This document shows positions 7,736 to 16,644 of a stretch of 64,000 bases of DNA, in pieces (the first letter of the stretch is position 1; each line of letters begins with the position of its first letter). The notes under the pieces are model-generated. The model had not been told where the DNA came from and made no database searches. It saw nothing but the letters and a program-made list of their open reading frames with translations. The DNA is from an uncultured Paracoccaceae bacterium (lineage in GTDB: Bacteria > Pseudomonadota > Alphaproteobacteria > Rhodobacterales > Rhodobacteraceae), in contig CANLNT010000001.1 of the NCBI GenBank assembly GCA_947492825.1, positions 2,046,001 to 2,110,000 on the forward strand, read 5' to 3'. Made by a program: the position numbers and the translations under genes.

Positions 7736-9000
7736 TAGGCAGCAAGCCTTGCCTGCAGTTCTGCCAGCGTGGGCGCGTCATCTGCGGGGCCGTAAAGCGC
7801 CAAGGCGGCACCGGTCGTGGCCATCTGCGCGGCAAAGGCTTTGACGTCGCCGGTGGTAACTGCGTCGATATGGGCGATGGTTTCGGGAATGTCGGGAATG
7901 CGGTCCCAGATCGCCATCAGCCGCGCCAGACGTTCGGCACGATTGGACGGGCTTTCTAGCCCCATCAGCAGCCCGGCTTTCATCTGGGCGCGGGCGCGGG
8001 CGACCTCTGCCGCTGTCATGTCGTCTGCGGCGCGCTTCATCTCGTCGATCGTCACATCGGCCAATTCGCGAATTTGTTCGGCGCTGGTGCCTGCGTAGAT
8101 CGTCGCAAGGCCGGTGTCCTCATAGGCGCCCGCCTGTGCAAAGACGGTGTAGCACAGACCCCGCTTTTCGCGGATTTCCTGAAACAGCCGCGAGGACACG
8201 CCGCCGCCCATGACAGAGGCATAGATCTGCGCGGTATAGATCATCGGGTCGCGGTAGTCTGGGCCTTCCAGCGCCAGCGCAAAATGCACCTGTTCCAGAT
8301 CGCGGTTGCGCCGCACCTCGCCTCCGCCAAAGGCTGCGGGCTGGATCAACCCCTCTGGCCGGGTCAGTGCGGGCAGATGACCAAACAGCGCCTCGGCCTG
8401 CCGGACAATCGCGTCGTGATCAATGCCACCGGCCGCGGCAAGGATCATCTGGCCCGGGCCGTAGTGTTCGCCCATGAAACCGCGCAGATCATCGCCGCCA
8501 AAGCCCGAGACACGCTCTTGCGGGCCAAGGATCGTGCGGCCGAGCGCCTGATCGGGGTAGGCCACCTCTTGCAGCCAATCAAAGATGATGTCGTCGGGCG
8601 TATCCAGCGTCATGCCGATTTCCTGCAGGATCACGCCACGCTCAATCTCGACATCGGCGTCTGACATCACCGGGTTCAGCAGAATGTCAGACAGCACGTC
8701 CAGTGCCATAGGCACATCGTTTTCCAGCACCCGTGCGTAATAGGCTGTCGCCTCGCGGCTGGTATAAGCGTTGATATATCCGCCCACGTCCTCAATCGCC
8801 TCGGCGATCTGCAGCGCGCTGCGGGTCTTGGTGCCTTTGAACGCCATGTGTTCCAGAAAATGCGCGATGCCGTTCTGTTCGGGCCGTTCGTGGCGGCCAC
8901 CGGCCTGCACCCAGATGCCGATGCTGGCGGAATGCAGCCCCGGCATATGTTCGGTGACGATCCGCAGACCGTTGGAGAGCGTGTGCAGTTCGATGGTCAA
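7735..9000 (-). CDS. M16 family zinc metallopeptidase (processing-peptidase-like)
   Basis: 421 residues resembling the beta subunit of mitochondrial processing peptidase and bacterial PqqL-like single-domain M16 peptidases. The inverted zinc motif HFLEH lies at residues 47-51, and the third ligand Glu is in the EIERGVILQEI helix about 75 residues later. A Gly-rich loop (GGGVSSRLFQEIREKRGLCY) is the usual substrate-binding segment. No signal peptide is seen, so it is probably cytosolic. The start is a TTG at 9000 that overlaps the thrC stop as TTGA; the first downstream ATG would remove the conserved beta strand. This order after thrC is common in Rhodobacterales. Confidence 0.92.
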   Translation of the reverse strand: MTIELHTLSNGLRIVTEHMPGLHSASIGIWVQAGGRHERPEQNGIAHFLEHMAFKGTKTRSALQIAEAIEDVGGYINAYTSREATAYYARVLENDVPMALDVLSDILLNPVMSDADVEIERGVILQEIGMTLDTPDDIIFDWLQEVAYPDQALGRTILGPQERVSGFGGDDLRGFMGEHYGPGQMILAAAGGIDHDAIVRQAEALFGHLPALTRPEGLIQPAAFGGGEVRRNRDLEQVHFALALEGPDYRDPMIYTAQIYASVMGGGVSSRLFQEIREKRGLCYTVFAQAGAYEDTGLATIYAGTSAEQIRELADVTIDEMKRAADDMTAAEVARARAQMKAGLLMGLESPSNRAERLARLMAIWDRIPDIPETIAHIDAVTTGDVKAFAAQMATTGAALALYGPADDAPTLAELQARLAA

Positions 9001-10382
9001 GAAGCAGTCCGTTCCGTGATGATGGCCTGAATGGCGGCAAGGTCGTTGGCGGTGCGTGTCACACGCTCTGGCCGCTCATACAGGTCCGCCATGCGCGGCG
9101 GCAAGGGCGGATGCACACCTGTGGCCTCTTCCACGGCGGCAGGAAATTTCGCGGGGTGCGCGGTGGCGAGTGTGACCATGGGCGTGGTGCCCAGATGCGC
9201 CTCTGCCACGTGGACGCCGACGGCGGAATGCGGGCACAGCAACTCGCCATGGTCCGCACGGTAGCGTTTGATCGCGGCGGTGGTTTCGACCTCTGACGCG
9301 CGACCCGAGTGGTAGGTGTCTTTGAGCGCTTGATAGGCCCCTTGGCTGATCTGGAAGCCGCCCTGTTTGAGGTCGTCCATCTGCTGCGCTACCACAGCGC
9401 CGTCGCGGTTGTAGGCATCAAAGAGCGCGCGTTCAAAGTTCGACGACACCTGAATGTCCATCGAGGGGCTGATCGTGGGTGTCACGCCCTCTTTGGTGTA
9501 GGCGCCGGTTTCCAGCGTGCGGTGCAGGATGTCGTTGGTGTTGGTCGCCACCACCAGATCGGCAATTGGCAGACCCATGCGCTTGGCGATGTAGCCTGCA
9601 AAGATGTCGCCAAAATTGCCGGTGGGCACGGTAAATGACACGTCGCGGTGCGGCGCGCCAAGGCTGACGGCAGATGTGAAGTAATAGACGACCTGCGCCA
9701 GAACCCGGCCCCAATTGATCGAGTTCACACCGGCCAGCGACACGGCTTCGCGGAAGGCGAAATCATTGAACATGTCTTTGACCATGGCCTGACAGTCGTC
9801 AAAGTCGCCGTCGACGGCCAGCGCGTGGACGTTCGCCTCTGTCGGGGTGGTCATCTGGCGGCGCTGCACTTCACTGACACGGCCATGCGGGTAGAGGATG
9901 AAGACATCGACGTTGGACAGGCCCCGAAACGCCTCGATCGCCGCTGACCCGGTGTCGCCGGATGTGGCACCGACGATGGTGACGCGCTTGCCGGACCGGC
10001 CAAGCGCGGCCTGGAACATCTGGCCGATGAGCTGCATGGCAAAGTCTTTGAAGGCCAGTGTGGGTCCGTGGAAAAGTTCCAGCAAGAAATGGTTGGGGGC
10101 CAGTTGCACCAGCGGTGCGCGGGCGGCGTGGCCGAAACCGGCGTAGGCGCGTGCAATCAGGTCTTTGAATTCCGCATCCGTGAAGGTGTCCCCGATGAAG
10201 GGGCGCATGACGGTAAACGCCACGTCCTCGTATGATTGGCCCGCCATTGCGGCGATCTGGTCGGGCGTCAGGGTCGGCACGGTTTCGGGCACGTAAAGGC
10301 CGCCGTCACGGGCGAGGCCTGTCAGCATCGCCTCTTCGAATGTCAGCACAGGCGCTGTGCCACGGGTCGAGATGTAACGCAT
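8997..10382 (-). CDS. thrC: Threonine synthase
   Basis: 461 residues, PLP-dependent enzyme that converts O-phosphohomoserine to threonine, the last step of threonine biosynthesis. The start MRYISTRGTAPVLTFEEAML is the characteristic short N-terminal domain of the long (class II, fungal/gamma type) threonine synthases. The PLP lysine is in PTLAFKDFAMQ, and the phosphate-binding loop is GATSGDTGSAA. It overlaps the M16 peptidase gene by 4 bp and starts 4 bp after the SURF1 stop, so SURF1, thrC, the peptidase and the acetyltransferase form one transcript. Confidence 0.97.
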   Translation of the reverse strand: MRYISTRGTAPVLTFEEAMLTGLARDGGLYVPETVPTLTPDQIAAMAGQSYEDVAFTVMRPFIGDTFTDAEFKDLIARAYAGFGHAARAPLVQLAPNHFLLELFHGPTLAFKDFAMQLIGQMFQAALGRSGKRVTIVGATSGDTGSAAIEAFRGLSNVDVFILYPHGRVSEVQRRQMTTPTEANVHALAVDGDFDDCQAMVKDMFNDFAFREAVSLAGVNSINWGRVLAQVVYYFTSAVSLGAPHRDVSFTVPTGNFGDIFAGYIAKRMGLPIADLVVATNTNDILHRTLETGAYTKEGVTPTISPSMDIQVSSNFERALFDAYNRDGAVVAQQMDDLKQGGFQISQGAYQALKDTYHSGRASEVETTAAIKRYRADHGELLCPHSAVGVHVAEAHLGTTPMVTLATAHPAKFPAAVEEATGVHPPLPPRMADLYERPERVTRTANDLAAIQAIITERTAS

Positions 10383-10386
10383 TGCG

Positions 10387-11055
10387 TCAGTCCTTTTGCA
10401 GGGTGCGGCGGATCAGGTATGCGCCCATGACCGCCCAAACAGCGGCAAGGCCAAACCAGGTGACCGCATATTCCCAGTGATCGTTTTTGATGTTCGCGCT
10501 GTCTATCGGCAGCAGCGTCGTACGGGGGTCAGCAGGCGACATTTCGGCGGCGACGATCAAAAGCGGCTCTGTCCCAAGGGTGTCGGCCATCGCTGCAAGG
10601 TCACGACCAAACCAGATGTTCTTGGGCAGATCGGGGTCGGGGGTAGAGGAATTGACATCATCGGGCCAAAGCAGGTTGCCGGTCACAGTGACGGCCTGTT
10701 CCGGGGCGGGTGTGTCCTTGGCTTCGAGCGGAAGAAGCCCTTGATCAAGCAGGACAACGCGGCCGCCCAGATCAAAGCTTGTGATGACCCGGTAGCCGGT
10801 GCCGGCGGCGGTGCCAGAGGTCAGCACATGCAGCTCTTGCGGGCCGGTGATGCCCATTGCGGTCACGGCGCGGTATTCGTCGGCTTTTTCGGTGGGTGTG
10901 TCTGGCAAGGGTACGGGCGCGCCTGCCATGCGGGCGTCAATTCCAGCGAGGATGTCTTCTTTCCACGCCAGACGATTCACCTGCCAGACACCCAGCCAGA
11001 TCAGCACAGCGCAGCCCGCCAGCGTCAGCAGCAATGGAAAGATGATCTTGCGCAA
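10387..11055 (-). CDS. SURF1 family protein, cytochrome oxidase assembly
   Basis: 222 residues with one transmembrane helix at each end (residues about 5-24 and 198-214) flanking a periplasmic domain, the standard SURF1 layout. SURF1 helps to insert haem a into subunit I of aa3 oxidases. The recognisable features are the opening LGVWQVNRLAWKEDIL and the C-terminal YAVTWFGLAAVWAVMGAYLIRR. The start is a TTG at 11055 with AAGGGG about 6 bases before it. It lies 137 bp after ctaE, with a terminator between them, so it starts the next transcript or is reached by read-through. Confidence 0.92.
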   Translation of the reverse strand: MRKIIFPLLLTLAGCAVLIWLGVWQVNRLAWKEDILAGIDARMAGAPVPLPDTPTEKADEYRAVTAMGITGPQELHVLTSGTAAGTGYRVITSFDLGGRVVLLDQGLLPLEAKDTPAPEQAVTVTGNLLWPDDVNSSTPDPDLPKNIWFGRDLAAMADTLGTEPLLIVAAEMSPADPRTTLLPIDSANIKNDHWEYAVTWFGLAAVWAVMGAYLIRRTLQKD

Positions 11056-11126
11056 GGTCCGCCCCTTTGTTCGCCCGGTCTATAGCGTTGATGTGCGGCA
11101 GGGTGAACCCCGCCCTGCCCAAAGAA

Positions 11127-11153
11127 AAAGGGCGCGCCCGCGGCACGCCCTTT
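11127..11153 (-). terminator. Rho-independent terminator downstream of ctaE
   Basis: On the minus strand AAAGGGCG and CGCCCTTT pair in an 8-bp stem with an 11-base loop, followed by TTCTTT. It lies about 40 bp beyond the ctaE stop and separates the oxidase genes from SURF1-thrC. Confidence 0.75.
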
Positions 11154-11191
11154 GCAATTTTGGGTCGGCCGGGGATTACCCCGGCGCGCGC

Positions 11192-11992
11192 TTAGCCACC
11201 CCAGATGTAGACGGCCAGAAACAGGAATAGCCAAACAACATCCACAAAGTGCCAGTACCAGGCCGCAGCTTCAAAACCGACGTGCTTTTCAGGGGTAAAG
11301 TGGCCCTTGTAGACGCGGATCAAGCAGACCAGCAGGAAGATCGTACCGATCACCACGTGGAAGCCGTGGAACCCGGTCGCCATGAAGAAGTTGGCGCCAT
11401 AGATATTGCCAGAGAAACCAAAGGCTGCGTGGCTGTATTCATAGACCTGGAAGATGGTGAACAGCACGCCAAGGGCCACGGCAAGAATCAGGCCCCACTT
11501 CATGTCTTCGCGGTTATTTTCATGGACCAAAGCGTGGTGCGCCCATGTGGCCGCCGCACCAGAGCAAAGCAGGATCAGCGTGTTGATCAGCGGCAGGTGC
11601 CAAGGGTCAAAGGTTTCGATCCCGGCAGGTGGCCAGACGCCATCAACAGCAGGCGATTGCGGGCCCATCGGGTACATGGCGTGTTTGAAGAACGACCAGA
11701 ACCATGCGGCAAAAAACATCACTTCGGACATGATGAAGAAGATGAAGCCATAGCGCAGACCGATCCGCACAACCGGGGTGTGATCCCCCACTTGGCTTTC
11801 GGTCACCACCTCGGCCCACCAAGCATACATGGTGTACAGCACACCGGCCAGACCGGCGAGGAACAGGTACGGGCCAGAGCCGTGCATCCAAAGCACAGCA
11901 CCAAAGAGCATCGCAAAACCGCCCAGCGCACCGATCAGTGGCCAGATAGAGGGGTTCAAGATGTGATAGTCGTGGTTCTTTTCGTGGGCCAT
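11192..11992 (-). CDS. ctaE: Cytochrome c oxidase subunit III
   Basis: 266 residues with seven hydrophobic helices, as in aa3-type subunit III. Recognisable parts are the opening [19 protein letters not shown], the conserved [11 protein letters not shown] helix III, and the terminal [20 protein letters not shown]. The subunit supports proton uptake and stabilises the haem-copper core in the inner membrane. It is the last of the contiguous cta genes and is followed by a terminator. Subunit I is not in the window, which is usual because ctaD is commonly unlinked in this order. Confidence 0.97.
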   Translation of the reverse strand: MAHEKNHDYHILNPSIWPLIGALGGFAMLFGAVLWMHGSGPYLFLAGLAGVLYTMYAWWAEVVTESQVGDHTPVVRIGLRYGFIFFIMSEVMFFAAWFWSFFKHAMYPMGPQSPAVDGVWPPAGIETFDPWHLPLINTLILLCSGAAATWAHHALVHENNREDMKWGLILAVALGVLFTIFQVYEYSHAAFGFSGNIYGANFFMATGFHGFHVVIGTIFLLVCLIRVYKGHFTPEKHVGFEAAAWYWHFVDVVWLFLFLAVYIWGG

Positions 11993-12022
11993 GAGCGTTG
12001 TTCCCTAGGGCTTGGTCTTCGT

Positions 12023-12616
12023 TCAGTCTATGGCGACTGGCGTGTCGATTGTCAAAGCAGCCTGCGCCAATTCATCCTCGGGCAGGTCAATTTCGTAAAA
12101 TGTGTAGGACAATGTGATCGTATGCACATATTGCCCTTCGCGGTCGTCCACGATGGCGGGGTCCACAAAGAAGCTGACGGGCATCATCATCGTTTCGCCC
12201 GGTTGTAACACCTGCTCTTCAAAGCAGAAGCAGGCGATTTTGTCGAAAAATCCGCCAGCCTCGTAAGGGGTGACGTTATAAGACGCCTGCCCTGCGACAG
12301 GGCGGTCGGTGGGGTTATGCGCCTCGTAAAAGGCCAGCCCTGTCTCACCAATGCGGATTTCCATCTCGCGCACTTCGGGGGTGAAGGTCCACGGCATGCC
12401 ACGCTCTAGCGAGGCGTCAAAGCGGATCTTGATGGTCTGGTCGAGGATCACGTCCGATCCCGCCTCTGCCACGTTGGTGGCCCCGCCAAAACCGGTGACA
12501 CGGCAGAACCAGTCATAAAATGGCACCGAGGCCCAGGCCAGCCCGCCCATCAGCACCACGACCGAAATGGTCTGGACCACTGTGCGCTTCGGCCCTTGCA
12601 GGTTTGGCAAAATCAT
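12023..12616 (-). CDS. ctaG: Cytochrome c oxidase copper chaperone CtaG (Cox11)
   Basis: 197 residues: one N-terminal membrane helix (residues 13-33) and a periplasmic domain that delivers copper to the CuB site of oxidase subunit I. The copper-binding cysteines are in KIACFCFEEQ (C129 and C131). The sequence VPFYDWFCRVTGFGG just after the helix is also a family hallmark. Its start overlaps the stop of the 66-residue upstream gene by 4 bp (ATGA). It belongs to the cta operon with ctaC, ctaB and ctaE. Confidence 0.97.
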   Translation of the reverse strand: MILPNLQGPKRTVVQTISVVVLMGGLAWASVPFYDWFCRVTGFGGATNVAEAGSDVILDQTIKIRFDASLERGMPWTFTPEVREMEIRIGETGLAFYEAHNPTDRPVAGQASYNVTPYEAGGFFDKIACFCFEEQVLQPGETMMMPVSFFVDPAIVDDREGQYVHTITLSYTFYEIDLPEDELAQAALTIDTPVAID

Positions 12617-12813
12617 TGATCGCCCTCCTGTGGGATCAGCTGTGGTCGTGCGACGTGGTCAAATTTTTCGAACTTCTGCGCCTCGCCCAATTGCAGGACT
12701 TTCACCACGGTCAGGCCAAAGACGATGGCGACAAAGCCGATCAGCAGCAGGCCGACACCGGAATTGCGGCCACGGCGGCGTTCGTGCAGTTCATGTTCGA
12801 CCTTGATCGCCAT
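12613..12813 (-). CDS. Small single-helix membrane protein of the cta operon
   Basis: 66 residues starting [19 protein letters not shown], with one transmembrane helix (about residues 20-41, GVGLLLIGFVAIVFGLTVVKV) and a cytosolic basic N-terminus. Rhodobacterales and Paracoccus carry such a short gene between ctaB and ctaG, usually annotated as a cytochrome oxidase assembly or hypothetical protein. Its function is not established to my knowledge. The ATG at 12813 overlaps the ctaB stop (TGATG), and the alternative GTG at 12816 is one codon upstream. Its end overlaps ctaG by 4 bp, so it is translated as part of the operon. Confidence 0.85.
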   Translation of the reverse strand: MAIKVEHELHERRRGRNSGVGLLLIGFVAIVFGLTVVKVLQLGEAQKFEKFDHVARPQLIPQEGDQ

Positions 12814-13739
12814 CACAGCACCCCGCTGGTGCGCAAAACCGCGTCGATCAGCAAAGCGACGAAATGGGCGAAAAGGTAATACAGCGACACCTTGAAGGTC
12901 TTGATCTCGACCTTGTGGTTGTCGGCGGCACAGGCTGCATCATCGCGCCGCCAGATGTCATAGGCCCCTTTGAGGAACCACGCGTTCATTACCACGGCAG
13001 TCGCCAGATAAACCGGCCCGCCAATGGATGTGAAACCAAGGCCCAGCGCCACGGGCAACAACAACAGTGTATAGATCAGGATGTGTTTGCGGGTGCTGTC
13101 GCGGCCATGGGTTTCGGTCAGCATCGGCACGCCTGCGTTGCCGTAGTCGGACTTTACAAACAGTGCCAGCGCCCAGAAGTGCGGCGGCGTCCACATGAAG
13201 ATCAGCGCAAACATCAGCACGCTTTCAATGGCGATGCCGCCTGTGGCGACAGCCCAGCCGACCATCGGGGGAAAGGCGCCCGCAGCACCACCGATCACGA
13301 TATTCTGCGGCGTCGAGCGTTTCAGCCACATCGAATAGACAACGGCATAAAAGAAGATCGTAAAGGCAAGGAGGCCTGCTGCGACAAAGTTTGTCGCCAA
13401 GGCAAGCAGCACCACCGAAAAGCCCGACAGCGCCAGCCCAAGGCCCAGCGCCTCACCCGGTTGCACACGGCCATCGGGGATCGGGCGTTTGGCGGTCCGC
13501 TTCATTCGCGCGTCGATATCCGCGTCCCACCACATGTTCAGCGCGCCAGAGGCCCCTGCCCCCACTGCGATGCACAAGATGCCCACAAAACCGATGAACG
13601 GATGCACCGGCACCGGTGCAACCAAAAGACCCACAAGGGCGGTGAACACCACCAACGACATCACACGCGGCTTCAGCAAGGCAAAGTAATCGCCCATTCC
13701 GGCCTCGTGAGGTGTGTCGTGCAAGGTCGCGTCGGTCAT
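12813..13739 (-). CDS. ctaB: Protohaem IX farnesyltransferase (haem O synthase)
   Basis: 308-residue UbiA-family prenyltransferase with about nine membrane helices. It adds farnesyl to haem B, giving haem O, which CtaA later converts to haem A for the oxidase. The conserved prenyl-diphosphate/Mg2+ motif is seen in [18 protein letters not shown], followed by the second aspartate region [21 protein letters not shown] and MLTETHG. It starts 41 bp after ctaC and overlaps the following small gene. Length is usual for the family. Confidence 0.97.
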   Translation of the reverse strand: MTDATLHDTPHEAGMGDYFALLKPRVMSLVVFTALVGLLVAPVPVHPFIGFVGILCIAVGAGASGALNMWWDADIDARMKRTAKRPIPDGRVQPGEALGLGLALSGFSVVLLALATNFVAAGLLAFTIFFYAVVYSMWLKRSTPQNIVIGGAAGAFPPMVGWAVATGGIAIESVLMFALIFMWTPPHFWALALFVKSDYGNAGVPMLTETHGRDSTRKHILIYTLLLLPVALGLGFTSIGGPVYLATAVVMNAWFLKGAYDIWRRDDAACAADNHKVEIKTFKVSLYYLFAHFVALLIDAVLRTSGVL

Positions 13740-13780
13740 GATGCCTCTGCTAAAAAAGGGGGCAGATTGCCCCGCCTAGA

Positions 13781-14608
13781 TTAGACGGGGTTTTCGATCT
13801 TGGCGGCCGCCAGCCATTCGTCATAGGCCTCTTGGCTCACAACTTTGACGGTGATCGGCATATAGGCGTGGTCCTTGCCGCAAAGCTCGGAACACTGGCC
13901 AAAGTAGATGCCTTCTTGTTCGGCATTGAACCACAGCTGCGCCAGACGGCCTGGAACGGCGTCCTGCTTCACGCCAAAGGCGGGGATCGTCCAGGAATGG
14001 ATTACGTCACCGCCGGTGACGGTCATCACAATGGTCTTGCCCACGGGGATCACGACGGCGGTGTCGGTCGCCAGACGATAAAGCGATTCGTCATAGCCGA
14101 AGTCTTCCAGCTCGCCCTCGCCGATCATGAAGCTTTCAAAGGCCACGCCATCGTCGACATATTCATAACCCCAGTACCACTGGTAGCCGGTGACCTTGAT
14201 GTGCAGATCAGCCTCGGGGATTTCCTGCTGCTTGAACAGGATCGGCAGTGAGACAGCACCGATGAACACCAGAATGACCACAGGCACGATTGTCCATGCC
14301 ACTTCCAGCACCGAATGGTGGGTAAAGGTTGCGGGTTCGGGGTTCGCCTTGCGGTTATACTTCAGCACAACCCAGGCCAGCAGGCCTGTCACAAAAAGCG
14401 AGATCGCAGTGATGATGACCAACAGCAGGTTGTCCAGCCAGATGATGTCGCGCATCAGTTCCGTGGCCGGTGCCTGAAATCCGGTTTGACCGGGGATGGG
14501 CGCACCTAGCACCTCAAGCTCTTGATTGACTTCCTGGGCCGTGGCGGCCCCCGCCAGCAGCATCCCGGCCGAAGCCCACAAAGAGGTCGCAAAAGAGGTC
14601 AATCGCAT
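13781..14608 (-). CDS. ctaC: Cytochrome c oxidase subunit II
   Basis: 275 residues: a signal peptide (residues 1-24, ending TAQ), two membrane helices (about 57-80 and 103-125) and a periplasmic cupredoxin domain. All CuA ligands are present: H204 (VIHSW), C239, E241, C243, H247 and M250 in GQCSELCGKDHAYM. This subunit takes electrons from cytochrome c and passes them to haem a. The aromatic stretch GYQWYWGYEY at 141-150 is the electron entry patch. It is the first gene of the cta operon; its promoter must lie in the 174 bp between it and tldD. Confidence 0.98.
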   Translation of the reverse strand: MRLTSFATSLWASAGMLLAGAATAQEVNQELEVLGAPIPGQTGFQAPATELMRDIIWLDNLLLVIITAISLFVTGLLAWVVLKYNRKANPEPATFTHHSVLEVAWTIVPVVILVFIGAVSLPILFKQQEIPEADLHIKVTGYQWYWGYEYVDDGVAFESFMIGEGELEDFGYDESLYRLATDTAVVIPVGKTIVMTVTGGDVIHSWTIPAFGVKQDAVPGRLAQLWFNAEQEGIYFGQCSELCGKDHAYMPITVKVVSQEAYDEWLAAAKIENPV

Positions 14609-14782
14609 GGTCTATCCTGTCTGTCTTGTCGCGTGTTGCCACGCACTCGCGGGTTCGCGCGCGCGGAATCCCGTTGTATCCTGCCGCTCCTGTCCCATAT
14701 CCTGATGAACAACTCAAGAACCGCTGTTGCGGCAAAGGGCCGCTTTTGGGCCTTTTGGCCAAATTTATCGCAAGGAACCGTG

Positions 14783-16204
14783 ATGTCAGACGCCCCATTT
14801 CGCCCGTTTGAGACGCATCTGGACCAGGATCGTGCCCTTGCGCTGCTGCAAGAAGCCACCGCCGGGGCCGATGACGGAGAGCTTTTTATCGAACGCAAGC
14901 GGTCCGAAGGGCTGGTCTTTGACGACGGGCGCGTGAAGACCGCAAGCTTTGACGCCACCGAGGGGTTCGGGCTGCGCGCTGTGCGCGGAGAGACGGCGGG
15001 TTACGCCCATTCCACCACCATCGACGAACACGCCCTGCGCCGCGCAGTCGGGACGGCGCGGCTGGCCGTTGGCGACGGCGGCGGTGTGATGGCGGATGCT
15101 CCGCCGGGCACCAATCAAAAGCTATATTCCGACGAAGACCCTATCGCGCAGGCGACATTTCCCGCCAAGATCGACCTTTTGGGCGAAATTGATGCCTTTA
15201 CCCGTGGGTTGGACAAGCGCGTGACGCAGGTCACCGCCTCGGTCGCGGCCAGCCACCAAGAGGTGGTGATCCTGCGCCCTGAAGGCACCCTGGTCAGCGA
15301 CACCCGGCCGATGAGCCGGATCAACATTTCGGTCATCGTCGAAGACAACGGCCGCCGCGAAAGCGGGTCATACGGCGGCGGCGGGCGTGCGGGGCTGATC
15401 GGGCTGATCGCGCGTGAAAACTGGGAAAGCGTCGCGCGCGAGGCGCTGCGGATTGCTTTGGTCAACCTTGATGCGGAACCGGCCCCTGCGGGCGTGATGG
15501 ACGTGGTCCTTGGCAACGGCTGGCCCGGCATCCTGCTGCACGAGGCGATTGGTCACGGGCTGGAGGGCGATTTCAACCGCAAGGGATCGTCGGCCTTTGC
15601 GGGCCTGATGGGTGAACAGATTGCCGCCAAGGGCGTCACCGTGCTGGATGACGGCACGATCCCCGACCGGCGCGGGTCGATCACCGTCGATGACGAAGGC
15701 ACGCCCAGCGCCAAGAACGTGCTGATCGAGGACGGCAAGCTGGTTGGCTACATGCAGGACCGGCAGAACGCACGGCTGATGGGCGTGGCCCCCACAGGCA
15801 ATGGCCGCCGCGAAAGCTTTGCCCATGCGCCGATGCCGCGCATGACCAACACCTATATGCTGGCCGGGGATGCTGCGCCCGAAAGCCTCGTGGCAGACCT
15901 GAAAGACGGGATCTACGCAGTGGGCTTTGGCGGCGGGCAGGTTGATATCACCAACGGCAAGTTCGTGTTCAGCTGCACCGAGGCCTACCGGGTCAAGGAC
16001 GGCAAGGTCGGCGCGCCTGTGAAGGGTGCGACCCTGATTGGCGATGGGGCGACAGCGCTGAAACACATCCGCGGCATCGGCAACGACATGGCCCTTGACC
16101 CAGGCATCGGCAATTGCGGCAAAGCAGGCCAATGGGTGCCCGTGGGCGTCGGCCAGCCAAGCCTGATGATCGGCGGGCTGACGGTGGGTGGTGCGGCTGC
16201 TTGA
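14783..16204 (+). CDS. tldD: Metalloprotease TldD
   Basis: 473 residues, the TldD partner of the TldD/TldE (PmbA) zinc protease that unfolds and degrades small peptides and processes some RiPP precursors and antitoxins. The zinc motif HEAIGHGLEGD (HExxxH) is visible near residue 253. The start at 14783 is preceded by AAGGA with about 6 bases spacing, and the long upstream extension of the frame does not resemble the family. It is divergent from ctaC. TldE is not in the window. Its stop overlaps the next start (TGATG). Confidence 0.96.
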   Translation: MSDAPFRPFETHLDQDRALALLQEATAGADDGELFIERKRSEGLVFDDGRVKTASFDATEGFGLRAVRGETAGYAHSTTIDEHALRRAVGTARLAVGDGGGVMADAPPGTNQKLYSDEDPIAQATFPAKIDLLGEIDAFTRGLDKRVTQVTASVAASHQEVVILRPEGTLVSDTRPMSRINISVIVEDNGRRESGSYGGGGRAGLIGLIARENWESVAREALRIALVNLDAEPAPAGVMDVVLGNGWPGILLHEAIGHGLEGDFNRKGSSAFAGLMGEQIAAKGVTVLDDGTIPDRRGSITVDDEGTPSAKNVLIEDGKLVGYMQDRQNARLMGVAPTGNGRRESFAHAPMPRMTNTYMLAGDAAPESLVADLKDGIYAVGFGGGQVDITNGKFVFSCTEAYRVKDGKVGAPVKGATLIGDGATALKHIRGIGNDMALDPGIGNCGKAGQWVPVGVGQPSLMIGGLTVGGAAA

Positions 16205-16644
16205 TGATCCGTACCGCGCCGGTTTCCGATGTGACTTTGCGCGATCGTGCGGTGATTAGGGGAAGCATAACTGCCATCATTTTTCCATTCTTGATAGGCT
16301 CGCTCTTTTTGTTGTTTGGCACGCTGTCTTCGTCTTCGCGCCCAAACGCAATTGCGATGTTTTTGTTGTGCTCGCCTCTTCTCAGCATCCCACTTGTGCT
16401 GATTGGATCTGTCGGCGCAAAATATGCGCTTTTGCGCGGGATCGCTGGTCCTTTTACCGCGGTCGCCGTTGGCGGAAGTCTGGGCGCGGTATTTGGCTTC
16501 CTACTTGGCTGGTTGAACAACGCGGGAATGTTTTCAGGGTTCACAGTTTTTTTCGGTTCGACCGGGCTCCTTTGGGCATTGTTCTATTGGATGGGTGTTT
16601 TGATTTTTGCCTCAGAAGCTGTTCGCGGAAGAGCTCGCCAATGA
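16204..16644 (+). CDS. Small integral membrane protein, unknown
   Basis: 146 residues with four strongly hydrophobic helices (about residues 22-43, 48-68, 77-103 and 110-136). I recognise no family. Codon use here is richer in A/T than its neighbours (for example the run at 16255-16330), which suggests weaker selection or a more recent arrival. Its ATG overlaps the tldD stop and its TGA overlaps the next ATG by 4 bp, so it is translated from the tldD transcript. A role linked to TldD is conceivable but nothing in the sequence proves it. Confidence 0.65.
   Translation: MIRTAPVSDVTLRDRAVIRGSITAIIFPFLIGSLFLLFGTLSSSSRPNAIAMFLLCSPLLSIPLVLIGSVGAKYALLRGIAGPFTAVAVGGSLGAVFGFLLGWLNNAGMFSGFTVFFGSTGLLWALFYWMGVLIFASEAVRGRARQ

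Noticed and set aside
12864-13784. 306-codon plus-strand frame opposite ctaB
   Set aside because: Antisense to a conserved membrane enzyme, no domain, no ribosome binding site.
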